Below, one piece after another: positions 29,650 to 38,637 of a stretch of 64,000 nt of DNA (within the stretch, counting starts at the first letter, position 1; every line of letters starts with the position of its first letter). Made by a program: the position numbers and the translations under genes. The stretch is from positions 1,860,001 through 1,924,000 of the forward strand of contig JPOM01000001.1 in the NCBI GenBank assembly GCA_000733915.1. The letters run 5' to 3'. The notes beneath the pieces are model-generated. The model did no database searches. It worked only from the letters and a program-made list of their open reading frames with translations, and was not told the DNA's origin. The stretch is from Caulobacteraceae bacterium PMMR1. GTDB lineage: Bacteria; Pseudomonadota; Alphaproteobacteria; Caulobacterales; Caulobacteraceae.

Positions 29650-30429
29650 TCACAGCGCCCAGCCGTGATGCAGCGCCACGACCCCGCCGGAGAAGTTGGT
29701 CCAGCCGGTCCGACCGAACCCCGCCTCGTCCAGCATGCGCGCGAAGGCGGGCTGGTCGGGGAAGCGGCGGATGCTCTCCACCAGATACTGGTAGCTGTCG
29801 CGGTCCCTCAGCACGAGCTCGCCGACGCGCGGGATCACCTTGAACGAATAGGCGTCATAGGCGGCGCGCAGCACGCCGGAGGCTGGACGCGAGAACTCCA
29901 GGCACAGGAAGCGCCCGCCTGGCTTCAGCACGCGGCGCGCCTCGGCCAGGGCGCGGGGGATCTCGGTCACGTTGCGGATGCCGAAGCCGATCACATAGGC
30001 GTCGGCCGAGCGGTCCCGCAAAGGCAGGCGCTGGGCGTCGCCGACGCTCCAAAAGATTTCCGGCCAGGCGGCCTTGGAGTAGGACCCGCCGTCCCGCGCG
30101 CGCCCGGCTGCGATCATCTCGGCGTTGAAGTCCACCACCAGGATTCGCGCATGAGCCCCGCCGCGGCGAGCCCTTGCGCCTCGCGCCAGCCTCGCCAAGC
30201 GCCGCGCGATGTCCCCCGTGCCGCCCGCGCAGTCCACGATGACCTCGCCGGGCTGGGGGTTCAGCCGCGCGGCCGTCATGTCCTTCCAGACCCGATGCAC
30301 GCCCGCGCTCATCAGGTCGTTCATCAGGTCGTAGCGCCCAGCGACCCGGTCGAAGACGCCTCGCACCAGCCCCGCCTTCTCGCGGGCGTCGACGTCGCGG
30401 AATCCGAAGCTGGCGCGGCCTTCGCTCAT
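29650..30429 (-). CDS. ubiE: Ubiquinone/menaquinone C-methyltransferase
   Basis: UbiE is a SAM-dependent enzyme methylating the quinone ring. The 259-aa product shows [22 protein letters not shown]-type UbiE signature 1 (about residues 25-46), the SAM-binding [13 protein letters not shown] and [12 protein letters not shown], and [12 protein letters not shown] near the end. It is coupled with ubiB. Confidence 0.96.
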   Translation of the reverse strand: MSEGRASFGFRDVDAREKAGLVRGVFDRVAGRYDLMNDLMSAGVHRVWKDMTAARLNPQPGEVIVDCAGGTGDIARRLARLARGARARRGGAHARILVVDFNAEMIAAGRARDGGSYSKAAWPEIFWSVGDAQRLPLRDRSADAYVIGFGIRNVTEIPRALAEARRVLKPGGRFLCLEFSRPASGVLRAAYDAYSFKVIPRVGELVLRDRDSYQYLVESIRRFPDQPAFARMLDEAGFGRTGWTNFSGGVVALHHGWAL

Positions 30430-30498
30430 GACGGGCTTCTTAGGGCCTGGCGTCCGGCGCGGCTAGGGCGCTCCGGGACCGACGCGTCGGCGTGGCGC

Positions 30499-30527
30499 TT
30501 GCGTCCGCCCCCCGCGGGGGCTATGAG
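30499..30527 (+). promoter_or_regulatory. Candidate promoter of tRNA-Asn
   Basis: TTGCGT (30499-30504) and TATGAG (30522-30527) are separated by 17 bases. The -10 lies in GGCTATGAG, partly matching the GCTANAWC form. A transcript would begin about ten bases before the tRNA. A GC-rich palindrome occupies the spacer. Confidence 0.45.
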
Positions 30528-30544
30528 CGCCTTCCTCTCGCTGT

Positions 30545-30619
30545 TCCGCGGTAGCTCAGCGGTAGAGCAGCCGGCTGTTAACCGGCTGGTCGTAGGTTCG
30601 AATCCTACCCGCGGAGCCA
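30545..30619 (+). tRNA. tRNA-Asn (GTT)
   Basis: The 75-base gene folds with acceptor TCCGCGG/CCGCGGA, D-arm GTAGCTCAGCGGTAGAGC, anticodon loop TGTTAAC giving GTT, and T-arm GTAGG-TTCGAAT-CCTAC. The 3' CCA is encoded, and a run of five T follows directly. Confidence 0.96.
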
Positions 30620-30716
30620 TTTTTCGCAGCGACCGCGATCCCGCATCGCTTTCGCCAGCGCGACCGCCCCGACCGGAGGCGAGATGGCCGCGTTATTGTC
30701 CATCCGCGTCGAGACG

Positions 30717-30789
30717 TGCCGGTTGCAGGGATCGAACCCGCGACCTTCGGTTTACAAAACCGCTGCTCTACCAGCTGAGCTAAACCGGC
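30717..30789 (-). tRNA. tRNA-Thr (TGT)
   Basis: The 73-base gene on the minus strand has acceptor GCCGGTT/AACCGGC, D-arm TAGCTCAGCTGGTAGAGC, anticodon loop TTTGTAA giving TGT, and T-loop GGTTCGATCC. CCA is not encoded (discriminator A followed by CGT), unlike the neighbouring tRNA-Asn. The two tRNAs are tail to tail. Confidence 0.95.
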
Positions 30790-30846
30790 GCGCTGCGGGA
30801 GGTGCCACGTGCGCTCCGGCGAGGCAAGCGGAGGCGCACGGCGGGG

Positions 30847-31614
30847 CTAGGGCGCGGTCAGCTCCTCCACCGCCGCGATCAGGCGCGCGAGGTCCTGCGG
30901 CCGGCTGAGGCGGTGGTCGCCGTCGCGGATCAGGGTGAAGACGACGTCGGGGCCCTGCAGCGCCTGCGCGAGCCGCAGGGCGTGGGACCAGGGCACGTCG
31001 GGATCCTGGCCGCCCTGCAGGATGCGCACGGGAGACGCGATCGGGATACGGGCGGCCTCATCCTCAGGGTGGGGCAGGATCGACCAGCGGCGGCCGTCGT
31101 CGAGCAGGGCGCGCGTGATCGGATAGGGATCGCCGTAGGCCGAGGGCCTGAGCCATACGCCGTCACGCTCCAGCTGCGCGCGGCCCTCAGGCGGTATCTG
31201 CGGCTCCATCAGGGCGGAGGTGAAGTCCGCCGCGGGCGCGATCAGGACCAGGCCGCGCACCCGCTCCGGCCGCGCCAGGGCCACATGGCCGGCCAGCCAC
31301 CCGCCCATCGAGGACCCGACCAGCACCGCCGGCCCCTCCGTCAGTCGGTCCACGATAGCAAGGCCGTCCTCTCGCCAGCGGCCGATCGTCCCGTCCACGA
31401 AGTCGCCGTCGGACTGGCCATGGCCGGACCAGTCAAAGCGCAGGAACGCCCGCCCGCGCGCCTGCGCCCAGTCCGCCAGCGCCTGGGCCTTGGTCCCCGT
31501 CATGTCCGACATGAAGCCGCCGAGCCACACCACCGTAGGCCCGCGCCCTTCCACCCGGCGCCAGGCGAGCCGGACGCCGTCGCCGCCGTCCAGCCGACCG
31601 GCGGTCTCGCTCAC
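30847..31614 (-). CDS. Alpha/beta hydrolase
   Basis: The 255-aa product has the nucleophile elbow GSSMGG, the late His in RDGDHRLSR and an Asp in GGQDPDVPW, a complete Ser-Asp-His set. The N-terminal strand VVWLGGFMSDMTGTKA resembles short carboxylesterases. GTG at 31614 was chosen because it overlaps the upstream TGA (GTGA); the open frame beyond it is not hydrolase-like. It is coupled to the UPF0114 gene. The substrate is unknown. Confidence 0.85.
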   Translation of the reverse strand: MSETAGRLDGGDGVRLAWRRVEGRGPTVVWLGGFMSDMTGTKAQALADWAQARGRAFLRFDWSGHGQSDGDFVDGTIGRWREDGLAIVDRLTEGPAVLVGSSMGGWLAGHVALARPERVRGLVLIAPAADFTSALMEPQIPPEGRAQLERDGVWLRPSAYGDPYPITRALLDDGRRWSILPHPEDEAARIPIASPVRILQGGQDPDVPWSHALRLAQALQGPDVVFTLIRDGDHRLSRPQDLARLIAAVEELTAP

Positions 31615-32195
31615 GGCGCGCCCCGAACGCTTTCCACCTCGGCGCGCTCGGCCTGGCTGCCCCACTTGTCCATGAGCGCTAGAAGGACGCCCGAGACGAC
31701 GAAGGTCAGGTGCAGACCCACCAGCCACGCCAGGCGGGGATGGTCGATCGTCGCCTGCGCCCCCTCCCCTTCCGACAGACTCATGAAGCTCTTCAGCAGC
31801 GATATGGCCGAGATGGCCACGATGGAGGCGATCACCCGAATCTTCAGTCCTGAGAAGTCGACCTTGCCCATCCAGCTCGGCCGGTCCTCGCTGCCGCCGG
31901 TGTCGATCTTGGAGACGAAATTCTCGTAGCCCGAGAAGGTCACGATCAGGATCAGATTGCCCGTCAGGGACAGGTCGATGAGGTTCAGGGCGAGCAGGAT
32001 GGCCACCGCGTGGTTCTCCAGCGCATGCGGAATCTCGTCCACGAGCTCCTTGAAGAAGACGAAGGCCAGGAGAACCAGGCAGGCGACCAGTCCGATGTAG
32101 AAGGGCGCGAGGAGCCAGCGCGCGTTGAACAGAGCGAACTCGAACAGCTGCTCCAGCGGGTTCTTGCGGCGGCGGACTCGGGTCGGGTCGGGCAT
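31611..32195 (-). CDS. UPF0114 (YqhA-like) membrane protein
   Basis: The 194-aa product has four hydrophobic segments (about residues 27-50, 65-88, 118-138 and 155-178) and the UPF0114 core FELVDEIPHALENHAVAILLAL-like region with DLSLTGNLILIV. The function of the family is unknown. It precedes the hydrolase gene with a four-base overlap. Confidence 0.88.
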   Translation of the reverse strand: MPDPTRVRRRKNPLEQLFEFALFNARWLLAPFYIGLVACLVLLAFVFFKELVDEIPHALENHAVAILLALNLIDLSLTGNLILIVTFSGYENFVSKIDTGGSEDRPSWMGKVDFSGLKIRVIASIVAISAISLLKSFMSLSEGEGAQATIDHPRLAWLVGLHLTFVVSGVLLALMDKWGSQAERAEVESVRGAP

Positions 32196-32259
32196 GGCCG
32201 GCTCTCGCTGTTGCGGGCGCGACCCTAGCCCAGCTTCGTGACGGGCTGAAGCACCGGGC

Positions 32260-33429
32260 TCACAGCCCCCTCGCCTCCCCCGCCGCCTCCAGGAAGCCGG
32301 AGACGGCGCGGTCCATCACGGGCTCGTCGAGCAGGAAGGCGTCGTGACCCTTGTCGCTCTCGATTTCCAGGAAGCTTGCGGGCGCGCCGGCCGCGTTCAG
32401 GGCGCGCACGATGCTGCGGCTCTCCTCCGTAGGATAGAGCCAGTCGGAGGTGAAGCTCAGCACGCAGAACCGCGTGCGGGAGCCCGCGAAGGCGCGCGCC
32501 AGCTGGCCGCCGTGCGCCGCTGCCAGGTCGAAGTAGTCCATGGCGCGGGTGATGTAGAGATAGCTGTTGGCGTCGAAGCGGTCGACGAAGGCCGCCCCCT
32601 GGTGGCGCAGATAGCTCTCGACCTGGAAATCGGCGTCGAAGCCCCAGCTCAGGCCGTCGCGCTGCAGCTCGCGCCCGAACCTGCGCTGCAGCGCCCGCTC
32701 CGAAAGGTAGGTGATGTGCGCCGCCATGCGCGCGACCGCCAGCCCCTTCTCCGGCCGGCTCCCGAGCTTGACGTAGTCGCCGCCCTGCCAGTCGGGATCG
32801 GCCATCACCGCCTGGCGCCCAACCTCGTGGAAGGCGATATTCTGCGCCGAGTGGCGGGCCGCGGACGCGATCACCACAGCGGAGAAGACGCGCTCGGGAT
32901 AGAGCGCCGCCCACTGCAGCGCCTGCATGCCGCCCATGGAGCCGCCGACCACGGCGAACAGGGTGTCGATGCCGAGGCTCGCCACCAGCATGGCCTGGGC
33001 GCGCACCATGTCGGCGATGGTGATGACCGGGAACCGGAGCCCCCACGCCTCGCCGCTCTTGGGATCGGGCGAGCTCGGCCCTGTGGAGCCGCTGCAGCCG
33101 CCGATGACGTTGGAGCAGATCAGGAAATACCGCTCAGGATCGAGCGGGCGGCCAGGGCCGACCATCCGCTGCCACCAGCCGGGCTTGCCGCTCTGGGGAT
33201 GGGGCGAGGCGACGTGCTGGTCGCCGGTCAGGGCGTGGCAGATCAGGACGGCGTTGGACCGCTCCGCATTCAGCCGGCCGTAGGTCTTGTAGGCGACCTC
33301 GAAGGGGGCGAGCAGAGCCCCGCTCTCCAGACGCAGCGGCTGGCGCGCGCCGAACCGCTGCACGCCCCCGCCCGTCTCCACCGGGCGGATGGCGGCGTGG
33401 ACCTCCGGCTCGGGCAGGACCTCGCTCAT
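32260..33429 (-). CDS. metX: Homoserine O-acetyltransferase
   Basis: MetX activates homoserine with acetyl-CoA (or succinyl-CoA in some MetX proteins) for methionine synthesis. The 389-aa alpha/beta-hydrolase-fold protein has [20 protein letters not shown] and the nucleophile elbow GGSMGG (Ser164), and near the end GHDAFLL supplying the His. It is divergent from cysK-sseA-metC, a coherent sulfur amino acid locus. A possible promoter leaves almost no 5' leader. Confidence 0.95.
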   Translation of the reverse strand: MSEVLPEPEVHAAIRPVETGGGVQRFGARQPLRLESGALLAPFEVAYKTYGRLNAERSNAVLICHALTGDQHVASPHPQSGKPGWWQRMVGPGRPLDPERYFLICSNVIGGCSGSTGPSSPDPKSGEAWGLRFPVITIADMVRAQAMLVASLGIDTLFAVVGGSMGGMQALQWAALYPERVFSAVVIASAARHSAQNIAFHEVGRQAVMADPDWQGGDYVKLGSRPEKGLAVARMAAHITYLSERALQRRFGRELQRDGLSWGFDADFQVESYLRHQGAAFVDRFDANSYLYITRAMDYFDLAAAHGGQLARAFAGSRTRFCVLSFTSDWLYPTEESRSIVRALNAAGAPASFLEIESDKGHDAFLLDEPVMDRAVSGFLEAAGEARGL

Positions 33430-33437
33430 AAGCCAGG

Positions 33438-33466
33438 TTTCAGGACGAGCGCGGGCCGCAAGTCAA
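33438..33466 (-). promoter_or_regulatory. Candidate promoter of metX
   Basis: On the minus strand TTGACT (33466-33461) precedes CTGAAA (33443-33438) by 17 bases, within CCTGAAAC, six of eight matches to GCTANAWC. Transcription would begin close to position 33431, two or three bases before the metX ATG, so the message would be nearly leaderless. Confidence 0.4.
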
Positions 33467-33507
33467 CCGCGCTTGCCAAGCGCCATGGGATCGGCGAAGC
33501 GGCGCAG

Positions 33508-34497
33508 ATGTCCGCAGCCCCAAGCGTGCTCGACTGCATCGGCGACACGCCCCTGATCCGCCTGAAGGGCGCCAGCGCGGCCACGGGCTGCGACATCCTG
33601 GGCAAGGCGGAGTTCATGAACCCGGGGGGCTCGGTGAAGGACCGCGCCGCCCTCGCGATCGTGCGCGACGCCGAGACTCGCGGCCTGCTTAAGCCAGGCG
33701 GCGAGATCGTGGAGGGCACGGCGGGCAATACCGGCATCGGCCTTTCGATGGTGGCGAGCGTCCTGGGCTATCGCACCACCATCGTGATCCCCCGCACCCA
33801 GTCGGAGGAGAAGAAGGACGCGCTGCGGCTCTGGGGCGCGGAGCTCGTCGAGGTGGACGCGGTCCCCTACGCCAACCCCGGCAACTATGTGCGCGTCTCC
33901 GAGCGGCTGGCGGCGGAGCGCGGGGCCTTCTGGGCCAACCAGTTCGACAACCTCGCCAACCGCGCCGCCCATGCGACCACCACGGGGCCGGAGATCTGGC
34001 GCCAGACCGAAAGTCGCCTCGACGGCTTCTGCTGTGCGATCGGGTCGGGCGGGACCCTGGCGGGCGTGGCGGCCTATTTGCGCGAACAGAAGCCGGACAT
34101 CGCCATCGCTCTTGCCGACCCCTTCGGCTCGGCCCTGTTCAACTGGTTCACCGCCGGCGAGCTCAGGCTCGAGGGCAGCTCGGTCACCGAGGGCATCGGC
34201 CAGGGGCGAATCACCCGCAACATCGGCGAGCTGAAGGTCGACCACGCCTTTCAGATCGAAGACGCCGAGGCGCTCGAGATCTGCTTCCGCCTGGTGCGGG
34301 AGGAGGGCCTGCTGCTCGGCGGCTCCTCGGGCATCAACATCGCCGGCGCCATGCGGCTGGCCCGGGCGCTCGGTCCTGGGCACGTCGTCGCCACCATCCT
34401 GTGCGACTCCGGCCAGCGCTATCAGAGCCGGATGTTCAACCCGGCCTTCCTGCGCGAAAAGGGCCTGCCCGTCCCGCCGTGGCTTGGAGAGACCTGA
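33508..34497 (+). CDS. cysK: Cysteine synthase (PLP-dependent)
   Basis: The 329-aa product is a fold-type II PLP enzyme of the cysteine synthase/cystathionine beta-synthase family. The PLP lysine lies in NPGGSVKDRAA (K44), followed by EGTAGNTGIGL and the GSGGTLAGV phosphate loop. It makes cysteine from O-acetylserine and sulfide; a relaxed-specificity paralogue is possible. The ATG at 33508 starts MSAAPSVLDCIGDTPLIRL. The stop shares one base with the sseA start. Confidence 0.92.
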   Translation: MSAAPSVLDCIGDTPLIRLKGASAATGCDILGKAEFMNPGGSVKDRAALAIVRDAETRGLLKPGGEIVEGTAGNTGIGLSMVASVLGYRTTIVIPRTQSEEKKDALRLWGAELVEVDAVPYANPGNYVRVSERLAAERGAFWANQFDNLANRAAHATTTGPEIWRQTESRLDGFCCAIGSGGTLAGVAAYLREQKPDIAIALADPFGSALFNWFTAGELRLEGSSVTEGIGQGRITRNIGELKVDHAFQIEDAEALEICFRLVREEGLLLGGSSGINIAGAMRLARALGPGHVVATILCDSGQRYQSRMFNPAFLREKGLPVPPWLGET

Positions 34498-35354
34498 TGG
34501 ACCGTCATCCCGAGGACCCGCTGGTCTCCACCGGCTGGCTGGCCGAACGGCTGGACGCGCCCGACGTGCGCGTGCTGGACGCGACCTGGCGCATGCCGAG
34601 CGCCCCGCGGGCGGCCCGCGCCGACTACAGCCTCGCCCACATTCCGGGCGCGAACTTCTTCGACATCGACGACATCGCCGACGAGACCTCGCCCCTGCCC
34701 CACATGCTGCCCCGGCCGGAGAAGTTCGCCTCGCGCATGCGGCGCCTGGGCGTGGGCGACGGGTCGATGGTGGTGGTCTACGACGCCGACGGCCTGGTCT
34801 CGGCGGCGCGGGCCTGGTGGATGTTCCGCGTCATGGGTCACAAGGAGGTGGCGGTGCTGGACGGCGGCCTGCCCAAGTGGATCGCCGAGGGCCGGCCTGT
34901 CACCGACCGGGCGCCGGAGCCGCGCGAGCGGCACTTCACGGCGCGGTTCGACGCCGGCCTGGTGCGCGACTTCGCCCAGGTGCAGCGGGCGCTTCAGAAC
35001 GGGCGTGAGCAGGTCCTGGACGCACGCAGCGCCCCGCGCTTTCGCGGGGAGGCGGCCGAGCCCCGCGCCGGCCTGCGCTCCGGCCATATGCCCGGAGCGC
35101 GCAACCTGCCCTACACCGAGCTGTTCGCGCCGGACGGCAGCATGCTGCCCAAGGACAAGCTCGCGGAGGTGTTCGCGGGCGCGGGGATCGACCTCGGCAA
35201 GCCGGTGGTGACGACCTGCGGCTCGGGCATCACGGCCTGCATCCTGGCCCTCGGGCTGGCCCGGCTCGGGCACTGGCGCACGGCGGTCTACGACGGCTCC
35301 TGGGCGGAGTGGGGCGCGCGCCAGGACGCCGAGGTGGCGGTCGGGGCGGCGTGA
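34497..35354 (+). CDS. sseA: 3-mercaptopyruvate/thiosulfate sulfurtransferase
   Basis: The 285-aa product has two rhodanese domains. The catalytic Cys241 is in CGSGITA, the loop form typical of mercaptopyruvate sulfurtransferases (thiosulfate enzymes more often have CRxG). The ATG overlaps the cysK TGA by one base and the end overlaps the metC start, so it is translated within a cysK-sseA-metC operon. It may feed or drain the cysteine sulfur pool. Confidence 0.92.
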   Translation: MDRHPEDPLVSTGWLAERLDAPDVRVLDATWRMPSAPRAARADYSLAHIPGANFFDIDDIADETSPLPHMLPRPEKFASRMRRLGVGDGSMVVVYDADGLVSAARAWWMFRVMGHKEVAVLDGGLPKWIAEGRPVTDRAPEPRERHFTARFDAGLVRDFAQVQRALQNGREQVLDARSAPRFRGEAAEPRAGLRSGHMPGARNLPYTELFAPDGSMLPKDKLAEVFAGAGIDLGKPVVTTCGSGITACILALGLARLGHWRTAVYDGSWAEWGARQDAEVAVGAA

Positions 35355-36541
35355 GCCCGGCGACGGACATGGCGGAGCCTAACGACTGGCGCGAGGAGAC
35401 CGCGCTCGTCCACGTCGGCCGGACGGAGGGCGAGACCAACGCCGTGCGCACCGTCGCCCCGCCGCTGCAGCGCGCCTCCACCGTCCTGCTCGAGCGCGCC
35501 GAGGCGCTCTACGCCAGCGACCGCCCGACCTACGGCCGCCAGAGCCTGGCGGTGCACGATGCGCTCCGCGCCGGGCTGAACGCGCTGGAGGGGGCGAGCC
35601 ACACCGAGCTTTTCAGCTCGGGGCTGGCGGCGATCGCGGGCGCGCTGCTCGCCGTGCTCAAGCCGAACGACCGCATCGCGGTGTGCGACAGCGTCTACAA
35701 CCCGACGCGCCGCTTGTGCGACACGCTGCTGGCGCGGTTCGGCGTGAGCACCCGCTACTTCGCCCCCCGCGCGCCGGTGAGCGACATCTTCGCCGGCGAA
35801 GACCTCGCCCTCGTGGTGCTGGAGAGCCCCGGCTCGCTCACCTTCGAGATGCAGGACGTGGCCGTCATCGCCGAAGCGGCGCGGGCGCGGGGCGCGCGGA
35901 GCCTGATCGACAACACTTATGGCGCCGGCGTGTTGTTCAAGCCGCTGAGCCTGGGGGTGGACCTCTCCGTCCAGTCCCTGACCAAATACGTCTGCGGCCA
36001 CGCCGACGTGTTCCTGGGCAGCGTCTCGGTGCGCGACCCGGAACTCGCCGCCGCTCTCACCGCCCACGTGCTGCAGACCGGCCAGTCCGCCGCCCCGGAC
36101 GACGTCTACCAGGCTGTGCGGGGACTGCGGACCCTCGCCACGCGGCTGGCTCGGCACGAGGCGAACGGGCGCGAGGTCGCGGACTGGCTGGCCGCCCGGC
36201 CCGAGGTCGCCCGCGTCCTGCATCCGGCGCGGCGGGACTTCCCCGACCATGCGCTCTGGGCGCGGGACTTCCGGGGTGCGAACGGCCTCTTCAGCTTCGT
36301 GCTGCAGGGCGGCGGACCGAGGCAGGCCCACGCCTTCCTGAACGCGCTCAGCCTCTTCGGCCTGGGCTTTTCCTGGGGCGGCTACGAGAGCCTGGCGATC
36401 CTCTGCGACCCGCAGATCCGGCGCACGGCGGCGCCCTGGCGCGCCGAGGGCCCGCTCATCCGCCTGCACGTCGGGCTGGAGGACCCCGCCGACCTGGTGC
36501 AGGACCTGGAGCGGGGCCTCCGCGCCTGGCGGGAGGCTTAA
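35351..36541 (+). CDS. metC: Cystathionine beta-lyase
   Basis: This fold-type I PLP enzyme cleaves cystathionine to homocysteine. The 396-aa product has the PLP lysine in QSLTKYVCGHADV (K212), ESPGSLTFEMQD, and the C-terminal WGGYESLA and IRLHVGLED typical of MetC. GTG at 35351 overlaps the sseA TGA (GTGA) and was preferred; ATG at 35369 is the alternative. It converges on tig with a four-base gap. Confidence 0.93.
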   Translation: MSPATDMAEPNDWREETALVHVGRTEGETNAVRTVAPPLQRASTVLLERAEALYASDRPTYGRQSLAVHDALRAGLNALEGASHTELFSSGLAAIAGALLAVLKPNDRIAVCDSVYNPTRRLCDTLLARFGVSTRYFAPRAPVSDIFAGEDLALVVLESPGSLTFEMQDVAVIAEAARARGARSLIDNTYGAGVLFKPLSLGVDLSVQSLTKYVCGHADVFLGSVSVRDPELAAALTAHVLQTGQSAAPDDVYQAVRGLRTLATRLARHEANGREVADWLAARPEVARVLHPARRDFPDHALWARDFRGANGLFSFVLQGGGPRQAHAFLNALSLFGLGFSWGGYESLAILCDPQIRRTAAPWRAEGPLIRLHVGLEDPADLVQDLERGLRAWREA

Positions 36542-36545
36542 GCGC

Positions 36546-38045
36546 TCAGCCCTCGCCGACCTCGGGGGGCGCCTCAGGGGAGGTGTCGGCGGCGGCGGCC
36601 TTCTTCGCGCGCGGCTTGGACGCCTTCTTCGGCTTCCGCGCATCCCCGCTGGACGCATCGGCGGCCGGCGTCGTCTCGGCCGAGCCGCCCTCGCCATAGC
36701 CCTCCGGCATGTCGTCGTCGGCCAGCAGCGCCTCCTTGGAGACCGGCTTGTCTTCGACCTTGGCGCGGCCGATGATCAGGTCGACCACCTTCTCCTCGTA
36801 GATTGGCGCCCGCAGCTGCGCGGCGGCCTGCGGGTTCTGCTGATAGAACTGCACGACCTGCTGCTCCTGGCCCGGGAACTGGCGCGCCTCGGCCATCAGG
36901 GCGGCGTTCAGCTCCTGGTCGGAGACGGTCACCTCGTTGCGGCGGCCGATCTCGGCCAGAACCAGGCCCAGGCGCACCCGCCGCTCGGCGATCTTGCGGT
37001 ACTCGGCCTTGAGCTGCTCGTCGCTCTTGGCCTTGTCTTCGTCGGAGACCTCGCCGCGCTCACGCTCGGCCTCGAACTGGCGCCAGATGCTGTCGAACTC
37101 GGCCTCGACCATTCGGCTCGGCAGGGCGAAGCTGTGCCTGGCGTCGAGCTGATCGAGCAGGGCGCGCTTCAGCTTGAAGCGCGAGGCGGCCTGGTACTGG
37201 CGCGAGAGCTGGCCGCGGATGGCGTCGCGCAGCGCCTCCAGGCTCGGCAGACCGATCCGCTCGGCGAAGGCGTCGTCGATCTCGCCCTGGACCGGCGCCC
37301 TGATCTCCTTGACCTGCACCTCGAACTCCGCCGGCTTTCCGCGCAGGCGGTCCACGGGGTAGTCCTCAGGAAAGGTCACGCCGACGGTCACGATCGCGCC
37401 CGCCCGGGCGTCCTTCAGCTGGTCCTCGAAGCCCGGGATGAAGCGGCCCGAGCCCAGCACGATCTCGACGTCCTCGCCGGAGCCGCCCTCGAACACCTCG
37501 CCCTCGATCCGGCCCACAAAGTCGACCACCACCATGTCGCCGTCCGCCGCCTTGGCGGACTTGCCGGTCTTGGCCTCGTAGGTGCGGTTCTGCAGCGCGA
37601 TCTCGGCCAGCTGCGCCTCGACCTCCGCCTCGGCGGCCTGGTAGACCGGCCGGGTCAGCTCCAGGGTGGACACGTCCACCGGCTCGAACTCCGGCATGAC
37701 CTCGACCGCCAGCTCATAGGCGAGGTCGGCCTGGCCGTTCAGAACCTGCTCGATGTCGCCCCCGAGCTTCAGGTCCGGCAGGGTCGCGGGACGGATGTTC
37801 TCCTGCTCCAGCGCCTGGCTCTGGGTCTCGTTCAGCGCCTGCTCCACGATCTCGCCCATAAGCGACTTGCCGTAGAGCTTCTTGACGTGGCTGGCGGGGA
37901 CCTTGCCGGGGCGGAAGCCTTTGATCTGCAGACGCGGGCGGATTTCGGCGATGCGCGCCTCGAGCTTTTCGGACAGGTCCTGGGCGGGGATCACCACCTC
38001 GAAGACCCGGCTCAGGCCGTCGGCCGATTTCTGAACGATCTGCAT
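36546..38045 (-). CDS. tig: Trigger factor
   Basis: This ribosome-associated chaperone binds L23 at the exit tunnel. The 499-aa product has the ribosome-binding signature GFRPGKVP (about residues 43-50), a central FKBP-type domain (GDMVVVDFVGRIEGEVFEGG) and a helical C-terminal domain. It then has a Lys/Ala/Pro-rich tail of about 45 residues (KKASKPRAKKAAAA). The start MQIVQKSADGL matches the family; MSMQ two codons earlier is possible. clpP does not follow, as the gene ends here convergent with metC. Confidence 0.95.
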   Translation of the reverse strand: MQIVQKSADGLSRVFEVVIPAQDLSEKLEARIAEIRPRLQIKGFRPGKVPASHVKKLYGKSLMGEIVEQALNETQSQALEQENIRPATLPDLKLGGDIEQVLNGQADLAYELAVEVMPEFEPVDVSTLELTRPVYQAAEAEVEAQLAEIALQNRTYEAKTGKSAKAADGDMVVVDFVGRIEGEVFEGGSGEDVEIVLGSGRFIPGFEDQLKDARAGAIVTVGVTFPEDYPVDRLRGKPAEFEVQVKEIRAPVQGEIDDAFAERIGLPSLEALRDAIRGQLSRQYQAASRFKLKRALLDQLDARHSFALPSRMVEAEFDSIWRQFEAERERGEVSDEDKAKSDEQLKAEYRKIAERRVRLGLVLAEIGRRNEVTVSDQELNAALMAEARQFPGQEQQVVQFYQQNPQAAAQLRAPIYEEKVVDLIIGRAKVEDKPVSKEALLADDDMPEGYGEGGSAETTPAADASSGDARKPKKASKPRAKKAAAADTSPEAPPEVGEG

Positions 38046-38229
38046 GGACATCTCGATTTCCGCATCCGCCCGACCGGCCCTGGGTCGCACGACCGGGCCC
38101 GGGCCTTGAAAAGACTTCGCCGCCCGGGGCGCCCCCAGACGGCGGAAACCGCGCTTATGTCATGCGCCCGCGGGAGCGTCAAAGGCGTCCGCGCGCACAT
38201 CGCGCCGGCGCGGCCCCGGCGCTCGCAGC

Positions 38230-38314
38230 TGGTGCGGATGAGAGGACTCGAACCTCCACGCCTTGCGGCGCCGGAACCTAAATCCGGTGCGTCTACCCGT
38301 TCCGCCACATCCGC
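38230..38314 (-). tRNA. tRNA-Leu (TAG)
   Basis: The 85-base class II tRNA has acceptor GCGGATG/CATCCGC, anticodon stem CCGGA-TTTAGGT-TCCGG giving TAG, a long variable arm (CGCCGCAAGGCG), T-loop GGTTCGAGTCC and encoded CCA. Confidence 0.96.
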
Positions 38315-38324
38315 GACGGGACGC

Positions 38325-38353
38325 GGTCTAGGCCCTGAGCGCCGCACCGGCAA
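38325..38353 (-). promoter_or_regulatory. Candidate promoter of tRNA-Leu
   Basis: On the minus strand TTGCCG (38353-38348) and TAGACC (38330-38325) are 17 bases apart. The -10 sits in CCTAGACC, close to GCTANAWC. It lies 11 bases before the tRNA 5' end, a suitable distance for a start just upstream of the mature tRNA. Confidence 0.45.
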
Positions 38354-38388
38354 GGCGGCGGGCGCGCCTGGCTCCCCTGCGGCGCGGT

Positions 38389-38547
38389 CTAGATCACGTG
38401 CAGCAAGAGCAGCACGACGAGGATCACCAGGATCAGCCCCAGGCCGCCCGACGGCGCATAGCCCCACGAACGGCTGTAGCCCCAGGTCGGCAGGGCGCCC
38501 AGCAGCGCCAGCACGATCAGGATGAGCAGAATGGTCCCCAGACCCAT
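38389..38547 (-). CDS. DUF3309 small membrane peptide
   Basis: The 52-aa product begins MGLGTILLILIVLALLGALP and contains WGYSRSWGYAPSGGLGLIL, the DUF3309 signature of two hydrophobic helices joined by a Trp/Tyr/Gly turn. The function is unknown, and such peptides are common in proteobacteria. The ATG at 38547 gives the family N-terminus; the open frame 20 codons upstream is Arg-rich and discarded. Confidence 0.85.
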   Translation of the reverse strand: MGLGTILLILIVLALLGALPTWGYSRSWGYAPSGGLGLILVILVVLLLLHVI

Positions 38548-38637
38548 GACGTCCCTCCGTCTTCGCCTGCGGCCGCGGAGCCCTGTCCGCAGCGCACCCA
38601 GGCTCAAGCGCAGAAGAACGGCGAAGGTTGCCGAGGC

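Noticed and set aside
33430-33507. SAM-II riboswitch upstream of metX
   Set aside because: The 78-bp gap lacks the pseudoknot core sequences and a promoter-like element fills it.
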